A stretch of 23,378 nucleotides of DNA from Bdellovibrionaceae bacterium UBA2351 (lineage in GTDB: Bacteria > Bdellovibrionota > Bdellovibrionia > Bdellovibrionales > Bdellovibrionaceae): assembly GCA_002344565.1 (NCBI GenBank), contig DDTZ01000079.1, positions 2,903 to 26,280 on the forward strand, written 5' to 3'. The notes beneath the pieces were generated by a model. The model made no database searches. It was not told where the DNA came from and saw nothing but the letters and a program-made list of their open reading frames with translations. Positions 1 through 7,546 of the stretch are shown here, piece by piece. Numbering within the stretch: the first letter of the stretch is position 1; each line of letters opens with the position of its first letter. A program made the position numbers and the translations under genes.

Positions 1-113
1 CCCATCCGAAAAAACACAATCTTATCTGGATGTTGATTTTTAACGTCCCAGTATTGCTTCATAAGTGGCGTGGTCTTTTTATCTGTCTTTTCAGAATCTG
101 CACTCTTCATCAT
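1..113 (-). CDS. mutS: DNA mismatch repair protein MutS, N-terminal fragment
   Basis: Only the first 37 codons are inside the window; the gene runs off the left edge. Reading leftwards from ATG at 113 (a second ATG follows at 110), the translation has a short charged tail and then TPLMKQYWDVKNQHPD followed by IVFFRMG. This matches the start of MutS domain I, where a TP-M-QY motif, a 'K..hPd' stretch and F(Y)RMGDFYE form the mismatch-recognition domain. MutS is the ATPase that recognises mispairs and starts methyl-directed or nick-directed repair. The diagnostic Phe-x-Glu motif and the ATPase domain lie outside the window. The gene is divergent from the EAL gene, with about 126 bases between the two starts. 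The identification rests on a short but characteristic stretch. Confidence 0.8.
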   Translation of the reverse strand, partial: MMKSADSEKTDKKTTPLMKQYWDVKNQHPDKIVFFRM

Positions 114-239
114 CCCGTCGTTTTATGAAAAATGCGGGGTTCGGTCGACTATAAACTTCTACCTTGGTCCAGCTGCGTTAAGGGCCAGTTTTTCTAGACA
201 ATATTGATTAAAAACAAGTGGCTACCGTATCCTTGTCCT

Positions 240-1424
240 ATGTCGTCAACTGCCATTGTTCGCTACCCCAAGGATACCGTCTTATTTCTTCAAGGAGAAA
301 TGGGAGAGTCTGCGTTTATTATTGAAAAAGGCCGTGTTCTTATCTATCTAACAAAGGACACAGAAGATTTTCCACTCAGCGTTCTTGGAGAAGGTGAAAT
401 TTTTGGCGAAATGGCTATCTTGGACAACCAAGTTAGATCCGCATCAGCCAAAGCCATGGATGACTGCGAGCTTATCCCAGTAACTAAAGATATGCTGATG
501 GAACGTGTGCACGCTACAGACACAGTCGTTCGACTTCTGCTTCGTGTTTTACTTAAACGTCTTCGTTCGCAAAATGACCTTATCACACGTGAACCAAAAA
601 AAGAATTCTTCAGCACGCAAGTCGTTCAACAAGAAGACATCGAAGCTGTAAAAAAAATAAAACTAGAATCCAGATTAAAAGAAGCGTTCAATAATCGCGA
701 ATTTGTGATGTATTACCAACCTATTCTGGATTTCTCTCGCGATAAAATCGTCGGTGCAGAAGCTTTGATTCGTTGGTTCCCACCAACTGGAGAACAAATC
801 TCTCCGGCTATTTTCATGGATGTAATTGAAAGTTCTTCATTTATGATTCCATTCGGGCGCTGGATTCTTGAAGAATGCTTTAAAGATCTAAAAGGCATTC
901 AAGAAAAAACTGGCGATAAAAAGTTTTCTCTTTCCATTAACATATCCGGAAAACAATTTAGTCAGCCAAACTTTATTGAAGACGTTGAAAAAATGCGCGC
1001 ATCAAACAACCTTGAGGCTCAAACAATCAAACTTGAAATGACAGAACGAGTGATGATGGATGGCACTTTAGCCTTAGATACTCTGAAGCGTTTTCATGAT
1101 ATCGGTTACGGTCTTTCAATCGATGATTTCGGCACAGGGTTTTCAAGTCTCCAATATCTATTCCGCATGCCTTTAGATAACATCAAAATCGATAGATCAT
1201 TCGTTCGCGATATGCTTCGCGACGACAAAGCTTTAGCCATTGTAAAATCTCTTATTTATTTAGCGCAATCATTGCGAATGAAAGTTATCGCCGAAGGTAT
1301 CGAACGAGAAGAAGAAAAATCGCTATTAAAAGCACTGGGCGTGGAGCAAGGCCAAGGATTTCTTTTTTCAAAAGCCATTTCATTGCGTGATTTCATGCAA
1401 CTACTTGCTACGCCAAAAAAATAA
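240..1424 (+). CDS. Cyclic-nucleotide-binding domain protein with C-terminal EAL c-di-GMP phosphodiesterase domain
   Basis: A soluble 394-residue protein (counted from ATG 240) with two domains. Residues about 5-100 form a CAP-type cyclic-nucleotide-binding sensor, with FLQGE, GESAFIIEKGRV and GEGEIFGEMA visible. Residues about 145-390 form an EAL domain that hydrolyses c-di-GMP to pGpG. The metal and substrate residues look intact: EAL at 174-176, NISGKQF, LEMTER, DDFGTG (Asp295-Asp296), Lys316 in IKIDRSF, AEGIE (Glu352) and QGQGFLFSKA. There is no GGDEF domain. It is therefore likely an active phosphodiesterase gated by a nucleotide or another ligand. A TTG start at 204 would add 12 residues; neither start has a good Shine-Dalgarno sequence, and ATG 240 fits the domain edge. 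It is divergent from mutS and convergent with the DUF2461 gene. Confidence 0.88.
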   Translation: MSSTAIVRYPKDTVLFLQGEMGESAFIIEKGRVLIYLTKDTEDFPLSVLGEGEIFGEMAILDNQVRSASAKAMDDCELIPVTKDMLMERVHATDTVVRLLLRVLLKRLRSQNDLITREPKKEFFSTQVVQQEDIEAVKKIKLESRLKEAFNNREFVMYYQPILDFSRDKIVGAEALIRWFPPTGEQISPAIFMDVIESSSFMIPFGRWILEECFKDLKGIQEKTGDKKFSLSINISGKQFSQPNFIEDVEKMRASNNLEAQTIKLEMTERVMMDGTLALDTLKRFHDIGYGLSIDDFGTGFSSLQYLFRMPLDNIKIDRSFVRDMLRDDKALAIVKSLIYLAQSLRMKVIAEGIEREEEKSLLKALGVEQGQGFLFSKAISLRDFMQLLATPKK

Positions 1425-1457
1425 AAACCGCACGCGTCCACAAAACCTACTTGCGGT
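1414..1457 (-). terminator. Rho-independent terminator of the MFS-DUF2461 transcript
   Basis: Read on the minus strand, ACCGCA (1457-1452) pairs with TGCGGT (1432-1427) across a 19-base loop. The stem is followed directly by a TTTTTATTTTTTT tract (1427-1415). The upstream arm lies in the last codons of the DUF2461 gene. The plus strand has no U-tract after the stem, so it would serve only the leftward transcript. The stem is short, hence moderate confidence. Confidence 0.55.
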
Positions 1458-2130
1458 AAGTTCCTACCGCGCTTCGAACCCAATTGAAAAATTCGATTGC
1501 AGCGCCTAAATCTTTGATTAACTGCGGCCCAAATTTTGGACTCAACACGTCTTTGCGCGAATACGAACGACCTAAATAAAACTGTTTATGCTTCAAATAT
1601 TTCGCAGGCTCACTTTCTGGGTTAAAACCTTTAGGAAAACGCGTGTACGTATCACCCTTCAATCCACCCCACGCTTTCTTCAATTTCTTATCCTTAAGAA
1701 TTTGATCAATGCGATCATAGTCTTCAACCAATGCATTCCTTAAAAGGCTGATCTGGCGACTTGAGATCATGTATAAGCCAAGACCAAAAAAGTTTTCATC
1801 AGCAGCGGACCCTAATTGAAAATAAATTCCAGGATTCCACTCAAACAAGGACGTACGTTTTTCAGCCAAGCTGAAGTGAGAATGGGTTTTCACCAATCCA
1901 CCATCTTGCGCACGATTTTTCGGACGAAGAGGACGAGTGATTTTATCAGGTGAAATTTCAATTCGAGGCAGCTTCTTTTGGTACTTTTTATTTATTTCTA
2001 GTAAAAGCGCCTGAAGGGGCGCTTTTACGTCAGCCTCATACACATTTTTGTTTTTATCAAACCAACTACGATTGTTTTTATTCTTCTTAGCTAAATCAAA
2101 ATATTTGTACGTATTTTTTGTAAATTTCAT
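1447..2130 (-). CDS. DUF2461 (TIGR02453-type) protein
   Basis: A 227-residue cytoplasmic protein with no signal peptide or membrane segment. The N-terminal stretch with NNRSWFDKNK, then YEADVKAPLQALL, matches the DUF2461 family signature (NN+.WF..n+..Y...v..P...l). The later segments GIYFQLG and GLGLYMIS also fit. The biochemical role of this widespread family is unknown. The frame is open to 2172, but the start was placed at ATG 2130 because the longer version would overlap the transporter and the family begins close to this Met. Its ATG starts two bases after the transporter's TAA (one base between them), so the two are probably translationally coupled. The last codons contribute to a terminator hairpin. 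Confidence 0.78.
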   Translation of the reverse strand: MKFTKNTYKYFDLAKKNKNNRSWFDKNKNVYEADVKAPLQALLLEINKKYQKKLPRIEISPDKITRPLRPKNRAQDGGLVKTHSHFSLAEKRTSLFEWNPGIYFQLGSAADENFFGLGLYMISSRQISLLRNALVEDYDRIDQILKDKKLKKAWGGLKGDTYTRFPKGFNPESEPAKYLKHKQFYLGRSYSRKDVLSPKFGPQLIKDLGAAIEFFNWVRSAVGTYRK

Positions 2131-2131
2131 T

Positions 2132-3385
2132 TTAGCTTTCGAAATAATCCAAATCTTTTCCGTACGTTTCATCCAGCGTCCAGATACTTAACAACGCCAA
2201 CGCGAAAAACAAACCACCTACGATCAGTGCAGCCTTATCTGCAGTCACAAAATTTGTTTTTAAATATAGGAACATACTGACCACCAATGCGGCTGCCCCG
2301 CGAACAAAATTTGGAACCGTCGTCGCAACAGTTCCACGAATATTGGTACCAAACTGTTCCGCAGATACCGTCACTAAGACCGCCCAGTATCCAGCCGCAG
2401 ACCCTAGAAGGAAGCAAATAAAGTAAATACCATCGGCTGTTAAACCTTTGACGTTTAAATAAACCAAAATCAATGCAAACGCGACGGCTAGGCATACAGT
2501 AATTGCTTTGTTTCTAGATTTTAAAAGCTGACTTAACATACCACTTATAAAATCACCCATCGCAAGACCAATAGATCCCCATAGAAGAGCATTACCCGCA
2601 CTCACAGTCCCCTGAACATCCAAGCTTTGTGTCAGTTCAGGAGAAAACGTAAACAACACTCCGGTGATGAAATAAACAGGAATACCCATGAATATACATT
2701 TTAAGTATTTCAACAAGCGGCCTTTCTTCATCAACATAGATAGATTTCCGCGCTCAACATTATTGTTTTGAGTTTTTTCAAACATTCCACTTTCGAACAC
2801 ACGGAAGCGAGTCACTAAAAGCAACAGACCCATCACGCCGCCCATGATATAGGCAGATTTCCAAGCAATGTGCTGTCCAAAATAAGCCGCCGTTACCGAA
2901 CCCAACAAGCCGAGCGTCGCCACGATCGTTGTTCCATAACCTCGCGTTTCCTTCGGTAGAGATTCTGCAACTAGAGTAATTGCTGCACCCAATTCCCCTG
3001 CCAAACCAATCCCGGTAATAAAGCGACATATTGCGTAACTATTTACATCCCAAACAAATGAATTGGCGATGTTTCCAAGCGAGTACAAAACAATAGATCC
3101 AAACATGACACTCAGTCGCCCGCGTTTATCAGCCCACACCCCCCAGAGCAAACCACCAATCATCATTCCGATCATCTGCGCATTATAAAGAAGAACACCT
3201 GAGCGCAAAATCTCTTGAGGATCAGTAATACCAAGGTCTTTAAGGCTGGCTACGCGTACGACGCCGAACAATGTGATATCAAACATATCGACAAAATAAC
3301 CAAGACCGGCAACTAAAACTGTTAGATTAATAGCAGATGTGAACTGCTTAAAAGAAGACTTAGTAGATACTGATTTTTCAGACAT
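2132..3385 (-). CDS. Major facilitator superfamily transporter
   Basis: A 417-residue integral membrane protein with about 12 hydrophobic segments. The MFS motif between helices 2 and 3 is clear (GVWADKRGRLSVM, fitting G-x-x-x-D-x-x-G-R). The N-terminal FVDMFDITLFG and the CRFITGIGLAGELGAA segment resemble the sugar and metabolite:H+ symporter branches. The substrate cannot be told from the sequence. The ATG at 3385 is preceded by a weak purine-rich site. It is the first gene of a two-gene unit with the DUF2461 gene. The 69 bases upstream, up to the next minus-strand gene, are AT-rich with no clear consensus promoter. Confidence 0.85.
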   Translation of the reverse strand: MSEKSVSTKSSFKQFTSAINLTVLVAGLGYFVDMFDITLFGVVRVASLKDLGITDPQEILRSGVLLYNAQMIGMMIGGLLWGVWADKRGRLSVMFGSIVLYSLGNIANSFVWDVNSYAICRFITGIGLAGELGAAITLVAESLPKETRGYGTTIVATLGLLGSVTAAYFGQHIAWKSAYIMGGVMGLLLLVTRFRVFESGMFEKTQNNNVERGNLSMLMKKGRLLKYLKCIFMGIPVYFITGVLFTFSPELTQSLDVQGTVSAGNALLWGSIGLAMGDFISGMLSQLLKSRNKAITVCLAVAFALILVYLNVKGLTADGIYFICFLLGSAAGYWAVLVTVSAEQFGTNIRGTVATTVPNFVRGAAALVVSMFLYLKTNFVTADKAALIVGGLFFALALLSIWTLDETYGKDLDYFES

Positions 3386-3454
3386 TTTCCACTCACTTTT
3401 TTATTGTTGAGTTTAAATATCTAAAAACAGAAACTAAGTCATTAGGAAAATAAT

Positions 3455-3847
3455 TTAGATAGAATTGTCGTTCGTTGCTGCAACAAATTCGCAACCATCA
3501 AATTTTTTTGTATGGCCTTTGGCGCGTAATTTAATCTCGCCTGTACCACGATTTGTCGCGGTATCCATATCGACATTAACTTCAGTTCGATCATCAATAT
3601 GAAATGAATACGAAACCTTTCTTGTTGATTCTACCGGATTAATTTGCTGACGAATCTGCCTAGAAAGCGAAGTCTTAGGACGGCCCTTTTCATGAACGCT
3701 AAGTCGGTATCGCTGTGAATGAGTGTCAAAGTAATATACTTTGTCTTCTGGACCCATAATTGAGCATTTGATGCGCTCTTGCTTTTCTGCAGAAAGAGCA
3801 AAGGTTGAGATAAAAATCACTAACATGAAAAATATCATTTGGCTCAT
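3455..3847 (-). CDS. Small exported protein of unknown function
   Basis: A 130-residue protein that I do not recognise. Residues 1-20 form a Sec signal peptide: a hydrophobic core rich in I, F, V and L ending in ALSA, with likely cleavage before Glu21. The mature part is about 110 residues, polar and beta-rich in look, with two cysteines (Cys28 and Cys119) that could form a disulphide in the periplasm. The ATG at 3847 has a good ribosome site (AAGGATG, read on minus, about 5 bases away). It stands alone, between the transporter and the kinase. It is a real gene judging by signal peptide and ribosome site, but I cannot give it a function. Confidence 0.65.
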   Translation of the reverse strand: MSQMIFFMLVIFISTFALSAEKQERIKCSIMGPEDKVYYFDTHSQRYRLSVHEKGRPKTSLSRQIRQQINPVESTRKVSYSFHIDDRTEVNVDMDTATNRGTGEIKLRAKGHTKKFDGCEFVAATNDNSI

Positions 3848-4076
3848 ATATACATCCTTCTTACCGATCTACACCTTTAGACAGCAAAACTGATTCCTAT
3901 TTCACTTTGAAACGTTTGAGCATAAAAACTGTGTCAAAAATAGAAAATCAACGCCAAAAACAATGGGCCGACTCCGGTTTTCTCAAATTTCGGCTAACAG
4001 AGTGTCCTTTTATGTCCCACGTCCTCAAGGGATCTTTAGTTAAGCTTTGAGGCAAACGCGACGATTCGTATACAGC
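3848..4076. other. Divergent intergenic region, no clear element
   Basis: This stretch separates the minus-strand exported protein from kinase 1. I see only weak hairpins: GCCGA/TCGGC at 3967-3971 and 3990-3994, and CCTCAA/TTGAGG at 4023-4028 and 4047-4052. There is no promoter I would stand behind. It presumably holds both divergent promoters. Confidence 0.3.
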
Positions 4077-5765
4077 ATGAAATTGACCGTAAATGCATCA
4101 ATCCGAGCAGAGCTATTTGATATCCAAAAAACGTTGGTTAAAGTAATTTCGATCGCTGCCGGCGGAATTATATTTCTAGCAGGCGCACTGTTACAGCTAC
4201 TACACCCGGCAGATACAATGGGATTGCCTCATCGCATTTGTATTGTGTCTCTTTTTGGGATAACAGCTTTTATCGCCTCGAGAAAAAAACTATCGTACCG
4301 TATAGTCGAATCAAGTCTTGCACTATCGTCCGCACTTTTTCTATCGCGAATGTTCATTATGTATTATGACTCTGGCCTGGCCCCAATCCACATTATCGTT
4401 ATTTTACTAGCGTCTGTTGGATTAAGTGGTGTCTTTATATACAAGGCGTCCCTGATCATCATTAATATTCCATCTTTGATTTTCTTGATTTACACCTCTT
4501 CGTATCCGCCACCTCAACAAGCAATGCCAATCAATACTGGTTTCGTTTACTTAGTATGCGCAGCGATTGTCGGCTATTTTTTAACATTACAAAAAGTTTA
4601 CCTGATTAATAAAAGTCTTGCGTTAGAATTTCACAAAAATACCGTTATAAACAATCTACAAGAGGGGGTCATGCTTTTAGATGCAAATGGAAAAGCAGTC
4701 ACTATGAACGAAGCTATGTGTTCCATCTCCGGGTTAGATAGAACTCAAATTGCAAATCGAGCCGATCTTGCTCGAAATTGGCAACCACTAGAAGCCGATA
4801 GTATTACGCCACTCAACGCAGACAAATTCCCGTCTTTAGTCGCTTTATCAACAGGAAAAGCAGTCAAAGATTTTCCAATGGCAATCAAACGCGCCGACAA
4901 CCACATATCTTATTTGGAAGTTACAGCAAATCCTATCCTTTCACAGGCGCAACCATACAAAATCGAATTTGTTTTAGTTACGGCTCGGGATGTCTCGGAG
5001 CTAAAAAAGGCCCAAGACGTGATTGAAAATCAAAAACTACAAACCTTAGCTAACTCCAAACTCACAGCACTTGGAGAAATGGCAGCAGGTATCGCTCACG
5101 AAATCAACAATCCACTTACAATTATCTTAGGACGAGTAGACCACATGAGACGACTTGTTACCTCAGGAAAAGCCTCTGAATCCGAACTAAATCAAAGCCT
5201 TGATAAGATTTTAAATACGACATATAGAATTTCAAAAATCGTCAAAAGCATGAAATCTCTCTCACGCGAACACGAAGGCGATGATTTCGTTCACTCAAAT
5301 CTTAAGGAGATTATCGACGACATCATCAATGTTTCAAACGACCATTTTAGCAAAAACGAAATTAAGGTCACCTCTGCTATCGATTCCAGTTTAGAGCTTG
5401 ACTGTAATCCCGGCCTAATTTCTCAAGTATTCATGAACCTTTTAAGTAATTCAATTGATGCGATCAAAAGCCAAACTAATGATCGCTGGGTTAATATCGA
5501 GGCTCACGTCAAAGACGCCACCTTATACATTTCCTTCAGCGATTCCGGCCCCGGTATTCCTTTGAACATCCAAGAAAAAATTATGCTACCTTTTTTTACT
5601 ACAAAAGAAGCAGGAAAAGGCACAGGAATCGGACTAAGCCTTTGTCGCACAATCATAACTAATCACAATGGCAAACTCTATATCGACAATGAATCTAAAA
5701 CCACCACATTTAAAATTGAACTTCCAGTTAGACAATCTAAAAACCAAAAATACAAATCCGCTTAA
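4077..5765 (+). CDS. Membrane-bound PAS-domain sensor histidine kinase (NtrB-like), kinase 1
   Basis: A 562-residue protein from ATG 4077; TTG 4047 is an alternative and neither start has a convincing ribosome site. The N-terminal ~175 residues hold about six membrane helices. A PAS-like region follows at about 195-305 (VINNLQEGVMLLDANGKAV). The HisKA dimerisation region has the phospho-acceptor His341 in GIAHEINNPLT, and a HATPase_c domain carries N (NLLSNSIDAI), G1 (DSGPGIP), F (PFFTTK) and G2 (GKGTGIGLSL) boxes. All catalytic boxes look intact. It should autophosphorylate and pass phosphate to a response regulator, but none is adjacent, so it is an orphan kinase. It is closely related in plan and H-box to kinase 2 at 15027-16700. 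It runs tail-to-tail into the lipoprotein gene with only two bases between stops. Confidence 0.88.
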   Translation: MKLTVNASIRAELFDIQKTLVKVISIAAGGIIFLAGALLQLLHPADTMGLPHRICIVSLFGITAFIASRKKLSYRIVESSLALSSALFLSRMFIMYYDSGLAPIHIIVILLASVGLSGVFIYKASLIIINIPSLIFLIYTSSYPPPQQAMPINTGFVYLVCAAIVGYFLTLQKVYLINKSLALEFHKNTVINNLQEGVMLLDANGKAVTMNEAMCSISGLDRTQIANRADLARNWQPLEADSITPLNADKFPSLVALSTGKAVKDFPMAIKRADNHISYLEVTANPILSQAQPYKIEFVLVTARDVSELKKAQDVIENQKLQTLANSKLTALGEMAAGIAHEINNPLTIILGRVDHMRRLVTSGKASESELNQSLDKILNTTYRISKIVKSMKSLSREHEGDDFVHSNLKEIIDDIINVSNDHFSKNEIKVTSAIDSSLELDCNPGLISQVFMNLLSNSIDAIKSQTNDRWVNIEAHVKDATLYISFSDSGPGIPLNIQEKIMLPFFTTKEAGKGTGIGLSLCRTIITNHNGKLYIDNESKTTTFKIELPVRQSKNQKYKSA

Positions 5766-5767
5766 TT

Positions 5768-6427
5768 CTATTTATTGAAGGAAACATTATGAACGGCCGA
5801 GCTGTTCATGACCTGATCTACTATTTTTAACTGAACCGTAATAGTGCCCGAAGGTAATGAACTTATATCCAAAGTTCTAGACCACACCCCACCTAGACAC
5901 TGAATCGCAAATGTCATGATTGAATTCACCTTAACAGTGACTGTCGCATCCTCGGAGCACGTTCCCATAAGAGGTAACTGATTTGCATTTACCAACACAG
6001 ATCCATCGGCTGGTGATGCTAAAGCCATTTCTGGCGCAATTGAATCATGTTCAATACTGACAAACGCACAATCAGATTCTCTGTGACTATTTCTAAATTT
6101 GACGTAGAAAAAATTTATCTCATTTGATTTCTGCAACGTCCATTGTTTAAATGCCTTAAATGGCTCCCAAACCCCGCCGATATTACAGGCGCTCTCTTGG
6201 GTGATATACATCTCTTCCGCTCCAACTGCGGACAGCTGAAGCGCAACCGCTAAGTCTGGCGTGATACTTGCTCCATTATTTACTTTCAAGACGATCTGAA
6301 ATCCGTCAGCATTATGAACACCACGATCAGACGTCTCTGCGCCAACATTGTCTGCGTTGGGTCCATCACAAGAAATGACCACAACAGAAACAATTACTAA
6401 AAGAATGGTTTTAGCGACTAAAAACAT
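5768..6427 (-). CDS. Ig-fold lipoprotein
   Basis: A 219-residue secreted lipoprotein. The N-terminus has a hydrophobic core and a lipobox V-I-S-C, so Cys20 should be lipidated after signal peptidase II cleavage. The residue after Cys is Asp, which in enterobacteria is an inner-membrane retention signal, although the Lol rule may differ here. The C-terminal ~90 residues look like a bacterial Ig-like domain: PEMALASPADGSVL begins it, and SLPSGTITVQLKIVD is near its end. Four further cysteines could form disulphides in the mature protein. Its role is unknown; Ig-like surface proteins are often adhesive or structural. The ribosome site (AGGCC just before ATG 6427) is poor. Confidence 0.72.
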   Translation of the reverse strand: MFLVAKTILLVIVSVVVISCDGPNADNVGAETSDRGVHNADGFQIVLKVNNGASITPDLAVALQLSAVGAEEMYITQESACNIGGVWEPFKAFKQWTLQKSNEINFFYVKFRNSHRESDCAFVSIEHDSIAPEMALASPADGSVLVNANQLPLMGTCSEDATVTVKVNSIMTFAIQCLGGVWSRTLDISSLPSGTITVQLKIVDQVMNSSAVHNVSFNK

Positions 6428-6520
6428 GGCCTATCGTTGTCGGGTTCAGAGTCCATGTACTTGAGTTTTTTGAGTAGTCAAATTGAGACGCCTCGATTCT
6501 GAACAAAAAAGTGTTCTCAA

Positions 6521-6552
6521 AAAATAAAAAAGGAGGCCCTTGAGCCTCCTTT
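6521..6552 (-). terminator. Strong rho-independent terminator after the phasin gene
   Basis: On the minus strand a 9-bp perfect stem (AAAGGAGGC/GCCTCCTTT, arms 6552-6544 and 6537-6529, 6-base loop) is followed by a TTTTTATTTT tract. It ends the phasin transcript 27 bases past the stop codon and insulates the lipoprotein gene. Confidence 0.88.
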
Positions 6553-6578
6553 AGCAAAACGAGTAGCTTTAGAGAAAA

Positions 6579-6935
6579 CTATTTCGTCATTTTTTCTGTC
6601 ATTTGGTAATAATTTTTTCTCATCTCGTCGGCGATGTGAGCACCTGATTTTAAATACTCTTGAGACAAACGAGATGCTTCGTTTACTTGAGTGTAAACGT
6701 GATCAGTGTATGTCTGACCCCACTTCATCACTTGATCAAGTAGAGTTTGAGTTGTTTTAACTTGATATCCATAAATTTCTTTCCAAGCATCTTGTGCTTG
6801 TCCAGCATAATTCAATAATGGATTCTCAGTTGTAAATTCTTTGTGAGCGGCCATTGATTCCTCCTTGGCTGTGTTATGTTCGATTTCTTTAACTTCTCTG
6901 TGTGGTCGTCTTGAGTCCGTATTTTTCGCAGTCAT
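6579..6935 (-). CDS. Phasin-like PHA granule protein
   Basis: A 118-residue protein, highly helical and amphipathic, with no cysteine or membrane segment. The segment NPLLNYAGQAQDAWKEIYGY, followed by repeated T/Q/L/V helix and SQEYLKSGAHIADEMRK, has the look of small phasins that coat PHA granules. Its place beside a phaR-like gene and phaC supports this. There are two plausible in-frame starts. ATG 6935 has AGAGAGG ahead of it. ATG 6854 has a stronger AAGGAGG five bases upstream and would give 91 residues without the charged N-terminal tail. I chose 6935 because the candidate promoter lies just upstream of it. A PhaR-type palindrome is at 6995-7010 and a strong terminator follows. The phasin assignment is from composition and context more than from a motif. 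Confidence 0.7.
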   Translation of the reverse strand: MTAKNTDSRRPHREVKEIEHNTAKEESMAAHKEFTTENPLLNYAGQAQDAWKEIYGYQVKTTQTLLDQVMKWGQTYTDHVYTQVNEASRLSQEYLKSGAHIADEMRKNYYQMTEKMTK

Positions 6936-6955
6936 ACTTACCTCTCTTTAAATCA

Positions 6956-6985
6956 AGTATGTGACTATTTTAAAAATTACGTCAA
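6956..6985 (-). promoter_or_regulatory. Candidate promoter of the phasin gene
   Basis: On minus, TTGACG (6985-6980) is 18 bases from CATACT (6961-6956), giving a start site near 6949 and a short leader that contains the AGAGAGG ribosome site. A TAAAAT nearer the -35 is a competing -10 element. The PhaR-type palindrome lies 9 bases upstream of the -35. Confidence 0.4.
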
Positions 6986-6994
6986 AACATTTTT

Positions 6995-7010
6995 TGCTGC
7001 AATTGCAGCA
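6995..7010. promoter_or_regulatory. Perfect 16-bp palindrome, candidate PhaR operator
   Basis: TGCTGCAATTGCAGCA is exactly self-complementary and contains CTGC-N4-GCAG. As I recall, PhaR regulators of alphaproteobacteria bind CTGC-N3/4-GCAG sites upstream of phasin and phaR genes. Here the site sits between the phaR-like stop (7031) and the phasin start (6935), just upstream of a candidate phasin promoter. That the local PhaR-like protein binds it is an inference. Confidence 0.65.
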
Positions 7011-7030
7011 TGATGTATAGAGTGGAAATT

Positions 7031-7462
7031 CTACTTTAAAAACCAATTTTTAAAAATATCTTTAGTTGAACCAGTTAATAACGGATTTAGCTCAAAAATC
7101 ATTCGAATGGATTTATCAAAATATGGGGACCAGAATTTCTTTAACCAAGAATCATTCATGCGCACCATAATTTCCAAAACCTCTTGAGGAATCAAATCTG
7201 CTTTTCCCTGATGCATAAGGATTTGCAGTAGAATTTCACAGGTAATATCTTTGTTCGTGGCAACCTCCACCACTTTGATTTTCTTACCTTCAGTCAAGTA
7301 GCTCGATATATCTTCAAGGTTAATATAGCTCTTGTGATTCACGCTATAAAGTCTGCGATTTTCATATTTTCTAATTAGAATATTTGCACCAATATCTAAT
7401 ACTTCAGTATTTACTCTTTTATTTTTTGATTCTGTTTTTCTACTTCTATCATTTTTTTTCAT
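7031..7462 (-). CDS. phaR: PhaR-type PHA accumulation regulator
   Basis: A 143-residue protein whose central part (about residues 27-85) matches the PHB/PHA-accumulation regulator DNA-binding domain. IRKYENRRLYSVNHKSYINL is the hallmark, followed by EDISSYLTEGKKIKVVE and a short LLQILM helix. An N-terminal tail rich in Lys, Arg, Asn and Ser precedes it. Known PhaR proteins repress phasin genes and are released by binding nascent PHA polymer. ATG 7462 was chosen; a TTG at 7495 would add 11 residues and overlap the divergent reading frame. Neither start has a clear ribosome site. The gene is divergent from the synthase genes and upstream of, and co-oriented with, the phasin gene. The class IV PHA synthase subunit also called PhaR is a different protein family. 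Confidence 0.85.
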   Translation of the reverse strand: MKKNDRSRKTESKNKRVNTEVLDIGANILIRKYENRRLYSVNHKSYINLEDISSYLTEGKKIKVVEVATNKDITCEILLQILMHQGKADLIPQEVLEIMVRMNDSWLKKFWSPYFDKSIRMIFELNPLLTGSTKDIFKNWFLK

Positions 7463-7546
7463 AATAATTTTTTTTGATGTTCTAAAAGATTGCAACTCGG
7501 TTTTAGTCTATGTTTTACTAATTACATCTTATTACGTGAGGTGGCT

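Noticed and set aside
3963..4043. A 26-codon ORF starting ATG ahead of kinase 1
   Set aside because: It has no ribosome site, no recognisable composition, and its length is expected by chance.
3967..4052. Hairpins upstream of kinase 1 considered as a c-di-GMP or other riboswitch
   Set aside because: Arms are 5-6 bp with long loops and no conserved riboswitch core is visible.
6444..6504. GTTCAGA/TCTGAAC inverted repeat upstream of the lipoprotein gene
   Set aside because: Seven-base arms 47 bases apart are expected by chance and no promoter alignment supports an operator.
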